Below are positions 54,180 to 64,000 of a stretch of 64,000 bases of DNA, in pieces. Position 1 is the stretch's first letter; every line of letters begins with the position of its first letter. This DNA is from Takakia lepidozioides (Eukaryota; Streptophyta; Takakiopsida; Takakiales; Takakiaceae), in NCBI GenBank assembly GCA_030704615.1, contig CM060733.1:62496001-62560000 (forward strand). Reading direction: 5' to 3'. A program made the translations under genes and the position numbers. The notes beneath the pieces are model-generated. The model was not told the origin of the DNA, ran no database searches, and saw nothing but the letters and a program-made list of their open reading frames with translations.

Positions 54180-55110
54180 TTATGCACAGTCAGTAACTGG
54201 GAATTCTAATCATGGAACATCTTGGCCTGTTTCAGCCATGGTCGTCCTAGCAATAATGAATATGCTTCCATGACATCATCAATCTTCAACACAATTATTG
54301 TGATCTTGAAAACCATCTTTTGAATCTGTATTTTTACTCCTCTTATCAAGCCCAATGGCTATACACTTCTTTGATCTGCCATTGTTACTGTGAATGGGGC
54401 TGGTATCAATGTTATTAAGACCAAGCTTATGCCTTAATTGGTCTGTCATGATATTCACTCCTAAGCCTCCTGCGAAGCCAGTCCAAGACTTCATGGCATG
54501 GTTATATCCACTAGGTCTACCATAGTTACCCTGGTCATTGTTCCTTCTAGGCTGGGTTGCACTTGATGCACTCTCACCTGCCTATTTTCCTTTGTACCTG
54601 CCTTTCTGTTGTAAAACAATTCTCAGTAGAATGGTCATCCATTTTACAGATAGGACAATGTTTCTCCTTGATGTGGCATTTGGCTGTGGTATGGCCTTCA
54701 TTTTTGGCATTTTGAACACCAGACACCCTTCCTCCATTGTACTACAGCTTCTGTAGCATACTACTTCAAGATATCTTCCAATCTTCTCTCATAGTTAACT
54801 TTCTTTAACTTTTCATTCTTCTTGGACTTTTTTCTTGTCATCTTGTTCCTCTTCCTCATCTGAATCATCTTCAGAGTCGTCATCATCCTTTTTATCCTTC
54901 CTGAGCATTTTTCCTTGCTCAATTCTGTTGGCTGTTTCAAATGCCTCTTCCACTGTATTATGTGGTAACATATCCACTTTCTTTTGTAACTTTGGTCTCA
55001 AATCATTTACGAACCAAACCTTTTGTAAACTTGCAGGTGGCACATCAGCCAGTTTCCTGACCATTAATTCCATCTTTTCAAGATATTCCTCAACAGTTTC
55101 ATGCTTCTTC
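54180..55110 (-). pseudogene. Ty3/gypsy gag C-terminus, zinc knuckles and protease
   Basis: The minus strand reads HETVEEYLEKMELMVRKLAD, VWFVNDLRPKLQKKVD (gag, about 55105-54960), an acidic run, then two knuckles CSKCQK...EGHTTAKC and HCPICKMDDHSTENC (about 54725-54600, one frame break), then GGLGVNIMTDQLRHKLGLNN and MEAYSLLLGRPWLKQAKMF (protease end, about 54455-54205). It is a different gypsy lineage from the 25-31 kb element. The upstream edge is cut by the CACTA-ended repeat at 55117. Confidence 0.75.
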
Positions 55111-55116
55111 TATCTC

Positions 55117-56258
55117 AACTCACTACAACAGATTGCGGCTTATACAACTCCCATGGTTGCGCAGTCATGACAAATTTGTGGCAGAAATGTTTGCAGTCGT
55201 AAATGCCTTTGCAGTCATAACCAAGGTCTTGGGAAGGCGTATATGCGACTGCATGACTCCGGACTTTGCGCAACACAGGTCAAACATGTTTGACCACAAA
55301 TATGGCTATGGCGGATATGACTACTAGTCACGGTCATGGCTACACTGGAATGACGTGTGCATAATGCTAGACGAACATATGACTTCATGACTCTCACTCT
55401 AATGCATTTTGCTAGATCATCACATGGATGAATCACTATATGAGTGCACGTGTCGACACATGCTTTTCTGGTTATATATATAATATATGAGTATTTATAT
55501 TTTGAAAAAACGGAGACTCTGACCACTAGAATGAATTAAAAAAAAAAACAAAGTGCAAAAGATTAAAAAAAAAACACGTCGACTGGTAAATGCACAGTGT
55601 GTTGCCCTGGTGGTTCGGGGTTCAAACCCGCTGCCCTATCCCGTGTGTGGGATTGTTCGTGATGGTATGTCTGGGCGTTGATCGTCCTGTAGGTCTCATT
55701 CCCCCTCCTCAAGGGCCTGAGGTTTCCTTTAAAACAATAAAAAAAAAGAAAAATCAAAAAGTTGCTTATAGGGTTTGCAAAAAGGTTAAAAAACTTAAAA
55801 AGTTTAGGGTCGCGGTAGCTATGAACAGACTTAGAGCGAGCGGGAGGGAGAGAGAGAGGGCTATTACTTAGGGCGAGCGAGATGGAGGGAGGGAGAGAGA
55901 GAGGGCTATGACTTAGAGCGAGCGAGCGGGATGGAGAGAGAGGCTGGGACTTAGAGCGAGCGAGCGGGAGGGAGGGCAAACATGCATGGGAGACCCGCAG
56001 TTGGAGCAACCTTCGCATCTGAAGCAAGCAACCCTAGAAACGCTAGGGGATGTGTGCAAGGAGGTTTCGGCTGGGAGCTCGTAGTTATTGGGAGAATCAG
56101 CTTGGTCTTAGCAGGCCGTGTTGCAATCTCTACCTGCTCAGGTGCACCGTGGTTGTTCACACAGACCAATCCGACATTACCTGACTACAGACACAAGTAG
56201 CACACACAAGAGGTCCTCTTGGGTTCATGGTCAGTCAAATCCTCCATGGGTCAATAAA
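55117..56258. mobile_element. CACTA-ended dispersed repeat, copy 2
   Basis: Starts CACTACAACAGATTGCGGCT inside gypsy gag sequence and is colinear with 38837-39985. It contains the SINE-like segment (55569-55745, GGTTCAAACCC at 55617) and GAGAGAGAGGG-type simple repeats near 55845-55945 that copy 1 lacks. The right edge is near CATGGGTCA at 56258. Confidence 0.65.
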
Positions 56259-56408
56259 AATAAATTCTACTCTGATCTCATTGCGCATTTGCCCTCGAAA
56301 TTGTTGCTCCTCAACTGAAGAGGGCTCCATCACACTTGTTCTAGCATTCACATGTAACATACCCAACTCGTGTAGTTTCCATGCGATGCCAATACATCAG
56401 TACATCAG

Positions 56409-57316
56409 TCAACTCTTCAGTACATCAGTCAACTCTGTTCTTCCAATTTTCAATTGGATCACTGGCATGGAGTCATCAAAGTCCATGACAGCTTCTTGCC
56501 CTTCAGGCTTCACATTATAGCTTGTCACCTTGCTGCACAGGTCTGTACTTTCTGTTACATGAGCAATCTGATTGATTGCTTGATACAGCCTATGTCTGCA
56601 GTGGGGTGCTACGACCAATAGTTGCCCAATTGTAATCGATGCTTTGGATTGGCATATTACTTCAGCCAACGCTCTTTCAGTATTCAACACCTATGAAGCA
56701 TCATGCTTCAATGTTTCCTCATTTTCATCTTCTTCATCATCTTCTTCAGAGTCTGATGACTCTGCTATAGGGATATTTGTCTCTTTCTGCATTTCCCTTA
56801 TAATTTCTGCCACTTCCTTGTGCTATTCCTTCTCTTCGCTCCAGGCCTCATCATCTGAGGCACATCACTGTCATCCTCATTATCCTCTTCATCTTCATCT
56901 ACAGAAGGCAATAACTTAGCCTTACTTCTGGTAACTATCATGGTACTCACTTCTGGTACATGACATGACATTACCATGTGTGCTACCACTACTGGGCCTT
57001 CATTTGCAGGAATTCTCATCTCATCCTGATGTCTTGTCCAGAAGGAATAGGCTGCTTTGCGATGTCCTGGTTGGTTACAATAGTAACACACTTCTTCACC
57101 ATTGGGTCCTCGCCCTTGGTTAGTTCTGGGATTATTTATATAATCCTGATTCCCTGGCTGATAATTCCCCCTTGGATTACCCTGATAGTTGCCTCTTGGA
57201 TTGCCTTGGTAATTCCTCTGGGATCTTCTTCCGAGATCTTGGCGAAATTTCTCACATACTTCGGTAGTAGGAGGCGAGTCCCAGAAAGGATCGCGACCGA
57301 AGTCGGAGGTTCTCAT
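56409..57316 (-). pseudogene. Ty3/gypsy gag knuckle and protease start, rearranged
   Basis: The frame 57316-56798 carries repeated QGNPRGNYQ and a zinc knuckle CYYCNQPGHRKA whose last Cys is lost, then VSTMIVTRSKAKLLPSVDED. The frame 56690-56409 has FDDSMPVIQLKIGRTELTDV, the usual sequence before the protease active site, and then stops. RT sequence lies upstream of this gag part on the same strand, the reverse of normal element order, so pieces have been shuffled. Confidence 0.65.
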
Positions 57317-57906
57317 TGCAAGATCTTCCTCACCTTTTTGTCATCCATTTTGATCCCATCCTGTGTAATCACATGCCCTAGGAACTCCACGATCTCGACC
57401 CCAAATTCGCACTTCGAAGCTTTGGCATACAGCTTCCCTTCCCGCAATTTCTGGAACACTCTTTTGAGGTGCTCCAGGTGCTCTTCCTTCATTTTCGAGT
57501 ACACCAAGATGTCGTCGATGTACACAATCACAAAGTCATCCAACCACTCCTGAAAGAAGCAGTTCATCAAGGTGCTAAAGGTTGTTGGTGCGTTGGTGAG
57601 CTCAAAAGGCATCACCAAAAATTCGTACGAACCATACCTTGTCCTGCATGCTGTCTTTTCCTCATCTCCTTCCGCTATCCGGATCTGGTGGTAACCTGAG
57701 CGTAAATCGATCCGGCTGAAATACTTTGCTCCTGCCAACCGATCGAAGAGGTTGTCGATCCTTGACAAATGGTACCGGTTTTTGATAGTCACCTTATTCA
57801 GAGCCCTGTAATCGACACACGTCCGCAGCGTCCCATCCTTCTTATCTGCGAATAGTACCGGGGCTCGGTAAGGTGACTTACTCGGCCGGATGTACCCCTT
57901 TGCCAT
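57225..57906 (-). pseudogene. Ty3/gypsy reverse transcriptase fragment
   Basis: The frame 57906-57313 has [40 protein letters not shown], a SGYHQIRI segment and [20 protein letters not shown] with the YIDD active site, then [12 protein letters not shown]. Low-frame remnants of SFLGLASYYR and KYVRNFAKI follow to about 57235. This matches chromovirus-like gypsy RT and resembles the fragment at 16961-17275. It lacks RNase H and integrase. Confidence 0.85.
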
Positions 57907-58434
57907 TAGATCCTAGCTCCCCACACCTTGGTCGCTTTCCGGCTCGCACGCTTACTCACCAGTTTTTGGTCACCAACGGGCTTGCACCGTTCTCGGGGTC
58001 ACTACTCCCTATATACTTCTGTAGGCATCCGCGGGGGTTTCACAAACAACACAGTCTCTTTATGGTGAACCACCACGAAGACCCTCAACTTTCTGTGGTG
58101 AGTCGCGGTGAGTCTTGGCCCATCTACCACGGCCCCAATGGACCGTGGTGAGTCCCCAGGCTCCCCACGACTCCCACCACAAGGCCTCAGCCTCATGGTG
58201 AGTCCTATGCCACCCCCACTACGACTTCCTACGCTACCACCACCCCTCGTGGAGCCCCCACCAACGCAACCCGGTTTGAAATGCTCTACCTAGTGAGCGC
58301 TTCCGCTTCTTGAGTGCCTTCGGCACTCAAGGGTGCCTCAGCCCCCTTTCCTATTCGCTGCCGTTGCCCCCACCACAGGGGCAGCCCCTCTTGTGTCCCG
58401 ACCCCCTGCCCTCAAGGCAAAGGGCCGCGACACG
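57907..58434. other. Spacer with hairpins and GGTGAGTC repeats
   Basis: GTGGTGAGTC-like motifs recur at 58098-58205. A strong stem-loop, CTTGAGTGC-CTTCG-GCACTCAAG, occupies 58309-58331, preceded by AGCGCTTCCGCT. No gene is supported. Confidence 0.45.
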
Positions 58435-59385
58435 AGGAGCCCCCGGTTTACGAGTGAGTGGTTGCATTGTAAGTTGCCTCCTGATTTCGTGAGGCACCTC
58501 CCTTCGCTATCTTATTTCATTGAAAAACCCTTTCTGCATGCTGCTGGTATTGACATTCTTAAAGTGGATTTGTTCTTACTGCATGATGCCAAGTACTGCA
58601 AGAGGGACGACTTTTCATTGGCAGGAGGAACGTGCCATTTTTTGCCAGGGGGGATTTCTTGCGGAGTCCTCAAAGGGACTACATCCTTCCTCCTTATGCT
58701 GACCGGCTTGCTAGGATGTCCATTAGGAGGTTGTCCGAACCTAGTCGTGTACAACAGATTTTAGACCAGGAAAGCCTAAGGAAAATGAAGATGAAGGAGG
58801 AGACAATAGCTATTAGAGTTCGTCAGGTTTGTAGATTTGTCTTGGATTCTGCTGAGGAAAGTGGGGGAGAAGAGGCAAAAGATTCCCAGGAGGTGAGGTG
58901 GACAGTCCCCCAAGGAGAGGACGGTATTTTTTAGAGGCATAGTGGAACTGATACATCTCAGACCTTAGAGGATGAGGGGGATGAGGGGGATGAGAAGGAA
59001 GGTGGGGCAAGTTCCTCGGAGGGTGTAGGAGAGGAGGATACTAGTAGTGCCCATTCCGGCTATGACAGTTAGGACACACTTGTATATATGTGGCTTGTCA
59101 CAAAATTTGCAATAAAGTGCCGCATTTCATTGCTGTGAGGATTCCATTGGTGCCACATTCATTGCTGAGAGGATTCCAATGTGAGGTTAGCATGTAGTCT
59201 AGATTTGGGACCAGGGAGCAGCCTGTCTGAACCCTCCGTGGTACCTCTCATCAACTTCACAAGACCCTATTTCCGGCCTCTTATCCCTATTTCGTGGACA
59301 CCTGGTGTCTTGCATTCCCGCTCATGCTCTTTTCGCGGACATTTTTCCGCTCATGCTCATGCCGCTCATGAAATAACAATCCCCG
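58435..59385 (+). pseudogene. ParB-methyltransferase repeat, copy 3, 3' part only
   Basis: Homology begins abruptly at AGGAGCCCCCGGTTTACGAG (58435), corresponding to 37050 in copy 1, and runs through the last intron (not spliced out, acceptor TAG changed to CAT) and last exon: ARGDFLRSPQRDYILPPYAD, SEPSRVQQILDQESLRKMK, VRWTVPQGEDGIF, then a premature stop at 58932. It ends at the (CCGCTCATG)n...GAAATAACA terminus at 59347-59378. It contains about 150 bases near 59128-59250 not in copy 1. Confidence 0.85.
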
Positions 59386-59394
59386 CAAAGTAGG

Positions 59395-60017
59395 GGAATT
59401 TGTCATTGACAATGCCTACAACAATCTCCTCCCAAGTAGGATCTCGGCAAGGGGGAAGAGGGACCCTCAGTCCTAGCAAACAAAATAGCAGAACCACCCT
59501 TCACAAACTCCCACAAACGCAAGGGGTTGGGCTTGTCGGGCGGCAAGAAGCTTTCCAGCTGAATGCCCAGCTCTCTGATGACAGTGAATTGGGGGATGCC
59601 AAGTTGAGCCTAGCTGAGCGGCTCTCCCCCTTGAAGCCGCACTTTAGCCTGGTCAAAAGGAATGAGAAGGGCGATCTCCTTGGCGTGCAACTTCAGCAAG
59701 ATGCGTGCTGCATAGGCACCTTCTAGTGCTTCGTGGATTTTCGTCCTTTCTCACGACACTGTGCTTTGGTGGTGGCTTCTTTGGCAGCCTCTTCCTTGGC
59801 AATATCTTCAAACCTCGTAGCCCAGTACTCAGAGGGCGTGTCAAGCGGCAACTCAGGGCGCGGGAGTGGCTCACCCTATACTCCACAAACACACACTGCT
59901 CAAGAACTTGCGCGTCAGTTCATGAACGTAAACTGCTCCAAAGTCTCGCGTTTCATGGGTAACATGAAGTTCGTATGTCTTGCGAGCAAACAACGTGGGC
60001 TCAGAACTAGACGCCAT
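59395..60017 (-). pseudogene. Ty3/gypsy gag N-terminus, frameshifted
   Basis: From an ATG at 60017 the minus strand reads MASSSEPTLFARKTYELHVT, then HETRDFGAVYVHELTRKFLS before a stop. Other frames continue, and WEEIVVGIVNDKFP appears near the end (59437-59395). Its place directly downstream of an LTR identifies it as gag. Cut off on the left by the end of copy 3 of the ParB-methyltransferase repeat. Confidence 0.55.
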
Positions 60018-60217
60018 AGCTCAAGGATGCAAAGCTCTCAGATTGCAGGAAGGAGCAAACACACAGACTCTCGCTTCTCGCAGCACTGTATGCAAAAGGA
60101 GCCGCCATTTTGCTATTTTCTGTCCTGCTAATCATGCACATTCCCCGTACAGGATCTACTGCCTCAGATGTATCGTACTACTGACATTCTCTACTAACAG
60201 ATTTAGCTACCCCGCAT

Positions 60218-61070
60218 CTCCACCACGATTCTGGCGCTAGGGGGTTATTCCCCTTCCTCTGCCGGCTTAGAGGTTAGCGCCTTCGCGCCTAGCCCGCGTA
60301 GCGGGGGTATAGCAAAAATATTTTCTTGAACCCCATTTGTTGAGGGCCTCCTCGGCAGGGTGAAGCGGTGGGTCATCTGCCGTCCCGTGCTTGACAAGAA
60401 TGGCGTCATCCAGTTAGGTATCAGGATTGGGAACCTCGGATCCTTCGTAGCGGGTGAGGCATACTTGGGCCTCGCAATTGCTTGCGCCCCGCGGCTTTCT
60501 GGCCGCGGGGATTTCAGGGCAGTTGACGCGTTGACCCGGTAGGGGGTCCGCCGGGCTCGCCTCGTTGGTGCAGTATACCTTGTTGCTTTTGACAACGCAG
60601 GGATGTAGTCTATAAAGTGGGCTTAGCCAAGAGGACGAAATCTCACGTAGAGGACACAACGAACACAAACATCCACTGCATTCACACAACGTTCATGCAA
60701 ACACTCAAGTACACCAGCCACGTACACTGTTGAGATCAAATCCACCACCCGGTTTGCCACGACATTCCAGTTTAAATAGTGTTAGGGTGTAATCTAATCC
60801 GAGGGCCACATGGCGCATACACACAGGGTAGCCAGATGTCGTTCCAGCATAACCATAGAAAGAAGCCACATCATCTAGTTCCATCCTAATCTGATCCTAA
60901 ACTAGCTGTTAGAATAAGACAGATCTATATTTAAACCCTAAGCTGTCCAGCTCATCCTCATTACATAAAGCGTAAATTCATCCAAGCTGCATCCTACATT
61001 CGTTCATCCAGGCCGAATAATCATGTGAGGCGGAATCCCACCTCCACAAGGGCCACTTCCCAAGAGAAAA
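60218..61070 (-). repeat. Ty3/gypsy 5' LTR with a GC-rich insert
   Basis: Colinear with the LTR at 24697-25268, but with about 345 extra bases between GCCGGCTTA (60270) and GGGATGTAGTCTATAAAG (60600). The extra part holds hairpins GCGCCTTCGCGC, CCCGCGTAGCGGG and CCCCGCGGC...GCCGCGGGG, and a 60-codon frame (60360-60542) of unknown nature. GAG start sequence follows on the minus strand, so this is a 5' LTR. Confidence 0.7.
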
Positions 61071-61424
61071 AAAAGGAAAAAAAGGTTTGTCTCAAATTTC
61101 CATCTCCTCAACTCCACACTCTGTTTTGCGCTAAAAATTGATATTGTGGCTCTCTCTCTTCTTCAGGAAGTTGTATGACTTCCATGAGTTATTCCTTGCT
61201 TATGTTATTCGTTCATCCATCCATGTCAATGGGTCCTGTGTCCCCACACCTCCTTCCAGGCTTCATGTGAAAGTTGGGCCGGGCCATAAGAGCCAAAAGA
61301 ATATTCCTCTGTTGTTTGGGCTCCTAAGCCCATGCAACAAGAAGCTGAGCAGAACATCAGTGTGTTTTCGTGTGAGACAGAGGGATACGTGACAATTTTT
61401 TTGGGAAGGATCCGACCGAGTGCA
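61071..61424. other. Region upstream of the alcohol dehydrogenase exons
   Basis: Between the LTR edge and the first ADH exon; it must include any remaining promoter and 5' UTR. No TATA box stands out. The LTR lies less than 400 bases from the start codon. Confidence 0.35.
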
Positions 61425-62887
61425 ATGGGGATCGACGACCATATGCAGAATGTGTCCACTATCGGCAATGTCATCACCTGCAAAGGTTTCCCTCTCTCTC
61501 TCTTTCTGTTTTTCTCGTGTTGCGGGTGCAAGTGAAAAGGGAGTTGGAGGTTAGCTTCGTTAGCTTCGTATCTGAGGGGCATCTTTTGGTTCTTGTTTGG
61601 ATATACTTGACTGTTCGGTACCTTGGTTCTTAGTTCATGATCGAATTGGACTGGGATATCTCTGTTTCTATTGATCGATGGGTCACTGAGGCTGACTGTA
61701 TTGCAGATTGCAGCCTCATATCAATGCCAGTTGTATCCTGCCCGTATTTCTATTGTGCCTTCTTTTTGCTAGTCTTTCTGTGGGTGTTTCAAAGCAAGCG
61801 TAGGCGCCGGGTACATTGAGCTTGTCTATGAATTCGCCCGCGACCTTCCGTCGAAAAGCCCCCGTGGATCTACATTGGACACAAGCAAATCGAAGGAGTA
61901 CATCGTCATGCTCTCTCTCTCTCTCTCTCTCTCTACCCCGTTCAGCAGGACCCCCTGAATCTGCATGTAAGCACCAGGAATCATCGTCTTGTCGACCATG
62001 ACTAACTGAGGAAGATTGATGGATGCATGAACTTCGAAGCTGCGGTAGCATGGAAGCCCAAGGGCGCGTTGGTAATCCAGGACGTGCAGGTGGCACCTCC
62101 GCAGGTTATGGAAGTCCGTATTAAAATAACACACACATCTCTTTGTCGGAGCGACCTTAGCTTTTGGGAAGCGGAGGTTTGTCTGCACAGTACCATCTCC
62201 CATGAACAGTTCATTCAAAGTAAAAGGAACAGTTGCCCATGAATATGTCAATATCATGGCAACTCTTTGAGGAGAAGGAACTAAATTAGTTCTTGGTTCT
62301 TATGCTAGGCTCAGGGGTCGAGAAAAGATTAACTGAATACTAACTAACATGAAGACTGATGATTGTTTTCCTTGATTTTTTAATCATTATGCAATGCTTT
62401 TGGGTGATCCCTCCAGGGAAGGTAGATTGAAGGCCATTTCTGACCATGGTCTGCAGTATAGCTTTACCAGCCATAGCTGGCTAGATCACACTCTAAGCGT
62501 CGTAAATGGAATAGCAAGTGCTCAGGAAGCAGAAGTTTAAAGATCGTGTTGTAGTACTTGTAGTACACCCCACACCCCTATTATGGTGGTCCCCTATATT
62601 TCTGTCTTTTGCAACAACAGCACACATAGAGAGGGTGTGCCATCTTCCTCTCCTGTCAACAAAGGTCGCATTAGCAGTTACAAGTTGCCAAATTTTGTGG
62701 GGCCACTCTTGCCAAATATGTCCAGATTTGCGTGTTCATGTTACTCCCTGCCGACCTAAAATTGAAGCTCAATTGTCAAAATTGTATGCATGTATTACAT
62801 ATCTGACCAACGCGAGGTCAGTTGTTTTTTCTGTGGCAGGCTTTAGGGCATACATTTCCCCGCATCTTTGGCCACGAGGCAGCTGGG
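61425..62887 (+). pseudogene. ADH: Zinc alcohol dehydrogenase, first three exons, truncated
   Basis: Exon 1 (61425-61485) encodes MGIDDHMQNVSTIGNVITCK; exon 2 (62040-62176) AAVAWKPKGALVIQDVQVAP, then PPQVMEVRIKITHTSLCRSD and LSFWEAE; exon 3 starts at 62840 with ALGHTFPRIFGHEAAG. Introns 61486-62039 and 62177-62839 have GT-AG ends and join in frame. This is the start of a plant medium-chain ADH: Cys of SLCRSD (usually CHTD) and His of GHEAAG are catalytic-zinc ligands. After HEAAG the frame runs into a TGTGTC simple repeat and LINE sequence, so the remaining ~300 residues are absent here. It is either disrupted by insertion or continues beyond the window after a very long insert. Confidence 0.75.
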
Positions 62888-62925
62888 TACACTCTGTGTC
62901 TGTGTCTGTGTCTGTGTCTCTGTCT

Positions 62926-64000
62926 CACACAGCAGATTGATGTTTGTGTGAAGGGATTTCTAGAGGATATCTGGAAAACTCGGATCAATTGTATGTTTCA
63001 AGGTAAGTCATACTACCGGTGTCAGCCCCTGACGAAGGTAGTTTCTGTCCCTTTGTGTTTCACTCAAACTGGGCGTGGGGTCAATGGCCACAAGGCTTTG
63101 TCGCGTTATTAGACCTGCCTTGGAGTACGTATCTGCTATATGGGTTGATAACTCCAACCAGGCTAAGTCTCTAGAATCCATTCAAGTGGGGGTGCTTAAG
63201 GAGTGTATGTCAGCATGCTCCAAAACAGCCAATGTGGCTGTTTGGGGTGAGTTTGGCATTCCGTCCTTAAGCTCCCGACGAGATGAATTCAAGGTCAGAT
63301 GGTGGGGTCAGCTGCAACATATGCCCAACACCAGATATCCTAAATTAATCGACTCTATATCTTGGAAACAGGACCGCCCTGTCAAACAGGCTAAGTCCTG
63401 GCAGAAGAGAGTAGAAGAGATCCTCAAGGACCTGGACCTGGATCCGCAAGTCTTGACCCTGCTGGATAAATCTGACTTAGAGGCTCTAGTGTCCTCAGCC
63501 ATGTCTGTTGCCATGAGATTGTCTGATGAAAATGAAGTTAGGCAGAAAACTTCCCTGAACTTGTTTCCAGTCTGTGACATGGGGGAGGACATCTTGGATG
63601 ACCTCAAGGGTCTACCCACTCTCGGCACTAGACTGAAATTTAAACTCAGGGCAGGAAGCCTACCTTTGAACAGCAAACAGAAGCAGAGAGGAAAGGGAGA
63701 GTGCAATTGCCCGTTGTGTGGGCAATCTGAAGGCAGTATTCATTTTCTGATACACTGTCCGGGGTTCTCTCACCAAAGAGACGCTCTCTTCAAATCTATT
63801 AAGGGAATTGTGCCTGTACCCCTGTTTACCAACTTTGAAAGTCTCGAGGCTGAGCCAAAAGCCCAGGCCCTCCTGAGGCCTAGTTTTTGGGCAAATCACA
63901 CACAGCAGATTGATGCTTGTGTGAAGGGATTTCTAGAGGATATCTGGAAAACCCGGATTAATTCCTTATATGGAGGTAAGTCTTACTACCAACGTCAGCC
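62926..64000 (+). mobile_element. LINE sequence inserted in the ADH gene
   Basis: 62926-63035 is a short LINE 3' piece (CACACAGCAGATTGATGTTT onward) that recurs at 63899-64000 at the end of a longer ORF2 stretch beginning about 63040. The unit distance is 973 bases. This LINE differs from the 1-2.7 kb relic: it has a C-terminal CCHC-type motif and no RNase H visible. Confidence 0.8.
63084..64000 (+). CDS. LINE ORF2 C-terminal region, open to window end (partial)
   Basis: An uninterrupted frame of about 305 codons leaves the window. It begins ATRLCRVIRPALEYVSAIWV, typical of the thumb after the RT palm, continues SIQVGVLKECMSACSKTANV and RRDEFKVRWWGQLQHMPNTR, and has the C-terminal zinc-type motif CNCPLCGQSEGSIHFLIHCP (C-x2-C, then H-x4-H-C). 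It ends with CVKGFLEDIWKTRINSLYGG. The RT palm is missing on the 5' side, so the copy is truncated although this part is open. The ATG at 63084 is only a convenient start. Confidence 0.75.
   Translation, partial: MATRLCRVIRPALEYVSAIWVDNSNQAKSLESIQVGVLKECMSACSKTANVAVWGEFGIPSLSSRRDEFKVRWWGQLQHMPNTRYPKLIDSISWKQDRPVKQAKSWQKRVEEILKDLDLDPQVLTLLDKSDLEALVSSAMSVAMRLSDENEVRQKTSLNLFPVCDMGEDILDDLKGLPTLGTRLKFKLRAGSLPLNSKQKQRGKGECNCPLCGQSEGSIHFLIHCPGFSHQRDALFKSIKGIVPVPLFTNFESLEAEPKAQALLRPSFWANHTQQIDACVKGFLEDIWKTRINSLYGGKSYYQRQ

Noticed and set aside
60360-60542. 60-codon plus-strand frame in the LTR insert as a gene
   Set aside because: Too short and unrecognised; lies in a hairpin-rich insert absent from the sister LTR.

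Overview
The window is a repeat-rich stretch of a plant-lineage nuclear genome. Three things point that way: a plant-type mitochondrial processing peptidase alpha subunit, a plant-type zinc alcohol dehydrogenase split by GT-AG introns, and Ty3/gypsy, LINE and MULE-like elements. The style (very TE-rich, short spliced introns inside TE genes, many SWIM-domain transposase relics) would suit a charophyte alga such as Chara. That assignment is inference; the sequence does not prove it.

Layout. 1-2.7 kb: decayed LINE on the minus strand (RT thumb plus RNase H). 2.7-7.7 kb: AT-rich sequence with local duplications. 7.7-8.9 kb: an AT-rich insertion with terminal inverted repeats, carrying an F-box gene, with its empty site still visible in a neighbouring duplicate. 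9.8-11.1 kb: ~170-bp tandem repeats. 11.1-13.9 kb: a broken MULE-like transposase between inverted repeats. 14.2-15.3 kb: an intact SWIM zinc-finger ORF. 15.6-16.8 kb: a tandem array. 17-20.3 kb: gypsy and MULE fragments. 22.2-23.8 kb: the MPP-alpha gene, the only complete cellular gene. 24.7-31.3 kb: a Ty3/gypsy element whose RT has an internal inversion.

The most unusual part is 31.3-46.0 kb. Two inverted, tail-to-tail copies of a ~6-kb repeat each carry a multi-exon gene with a ParB/sulfiredoxin-like domain (DGNHR motif) near the N-terminus and a DNA-methyltransferase-like domain (LDLTCGTG motif I, altered motif IV) near the C-terminus. A third, truncated copy lies at 58.4-59.4 kb. All copies look dead (stops, frameshifts). 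The large intron of copy 1 holds a strictly 95-bp-periodic array with two perfect hairpins per unit, built round a GGCGCC core. GGCGCC-centred palindromes recur beside the MULE/SWIM relics and at 46.9-47.9 kb. All three ParB-methyltransferase copies and two SWIM relics end in the same (CCGCTCATG)n...GAAATAGC-type signature, so they may belong to one mobile family.

46.9-52.5 kb: a second MULE-like transposase with an intron, and an oppositely oriented SWIM half. 53-54 kb: a PPR pseudogene. 54.2-57.9 kb: shuffled gypsy gag, protease and RT with a CACTA-ended repeat inside. 59.4-61.1 kb: gypsy gag start and LTR. 61.4-62.9 kb: three exons of an alcohol dehydrogenase gene, cut off in exon 3 where LINE sequence follows. 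62.9-64.0 kb: LINE ORF2 running off the window.
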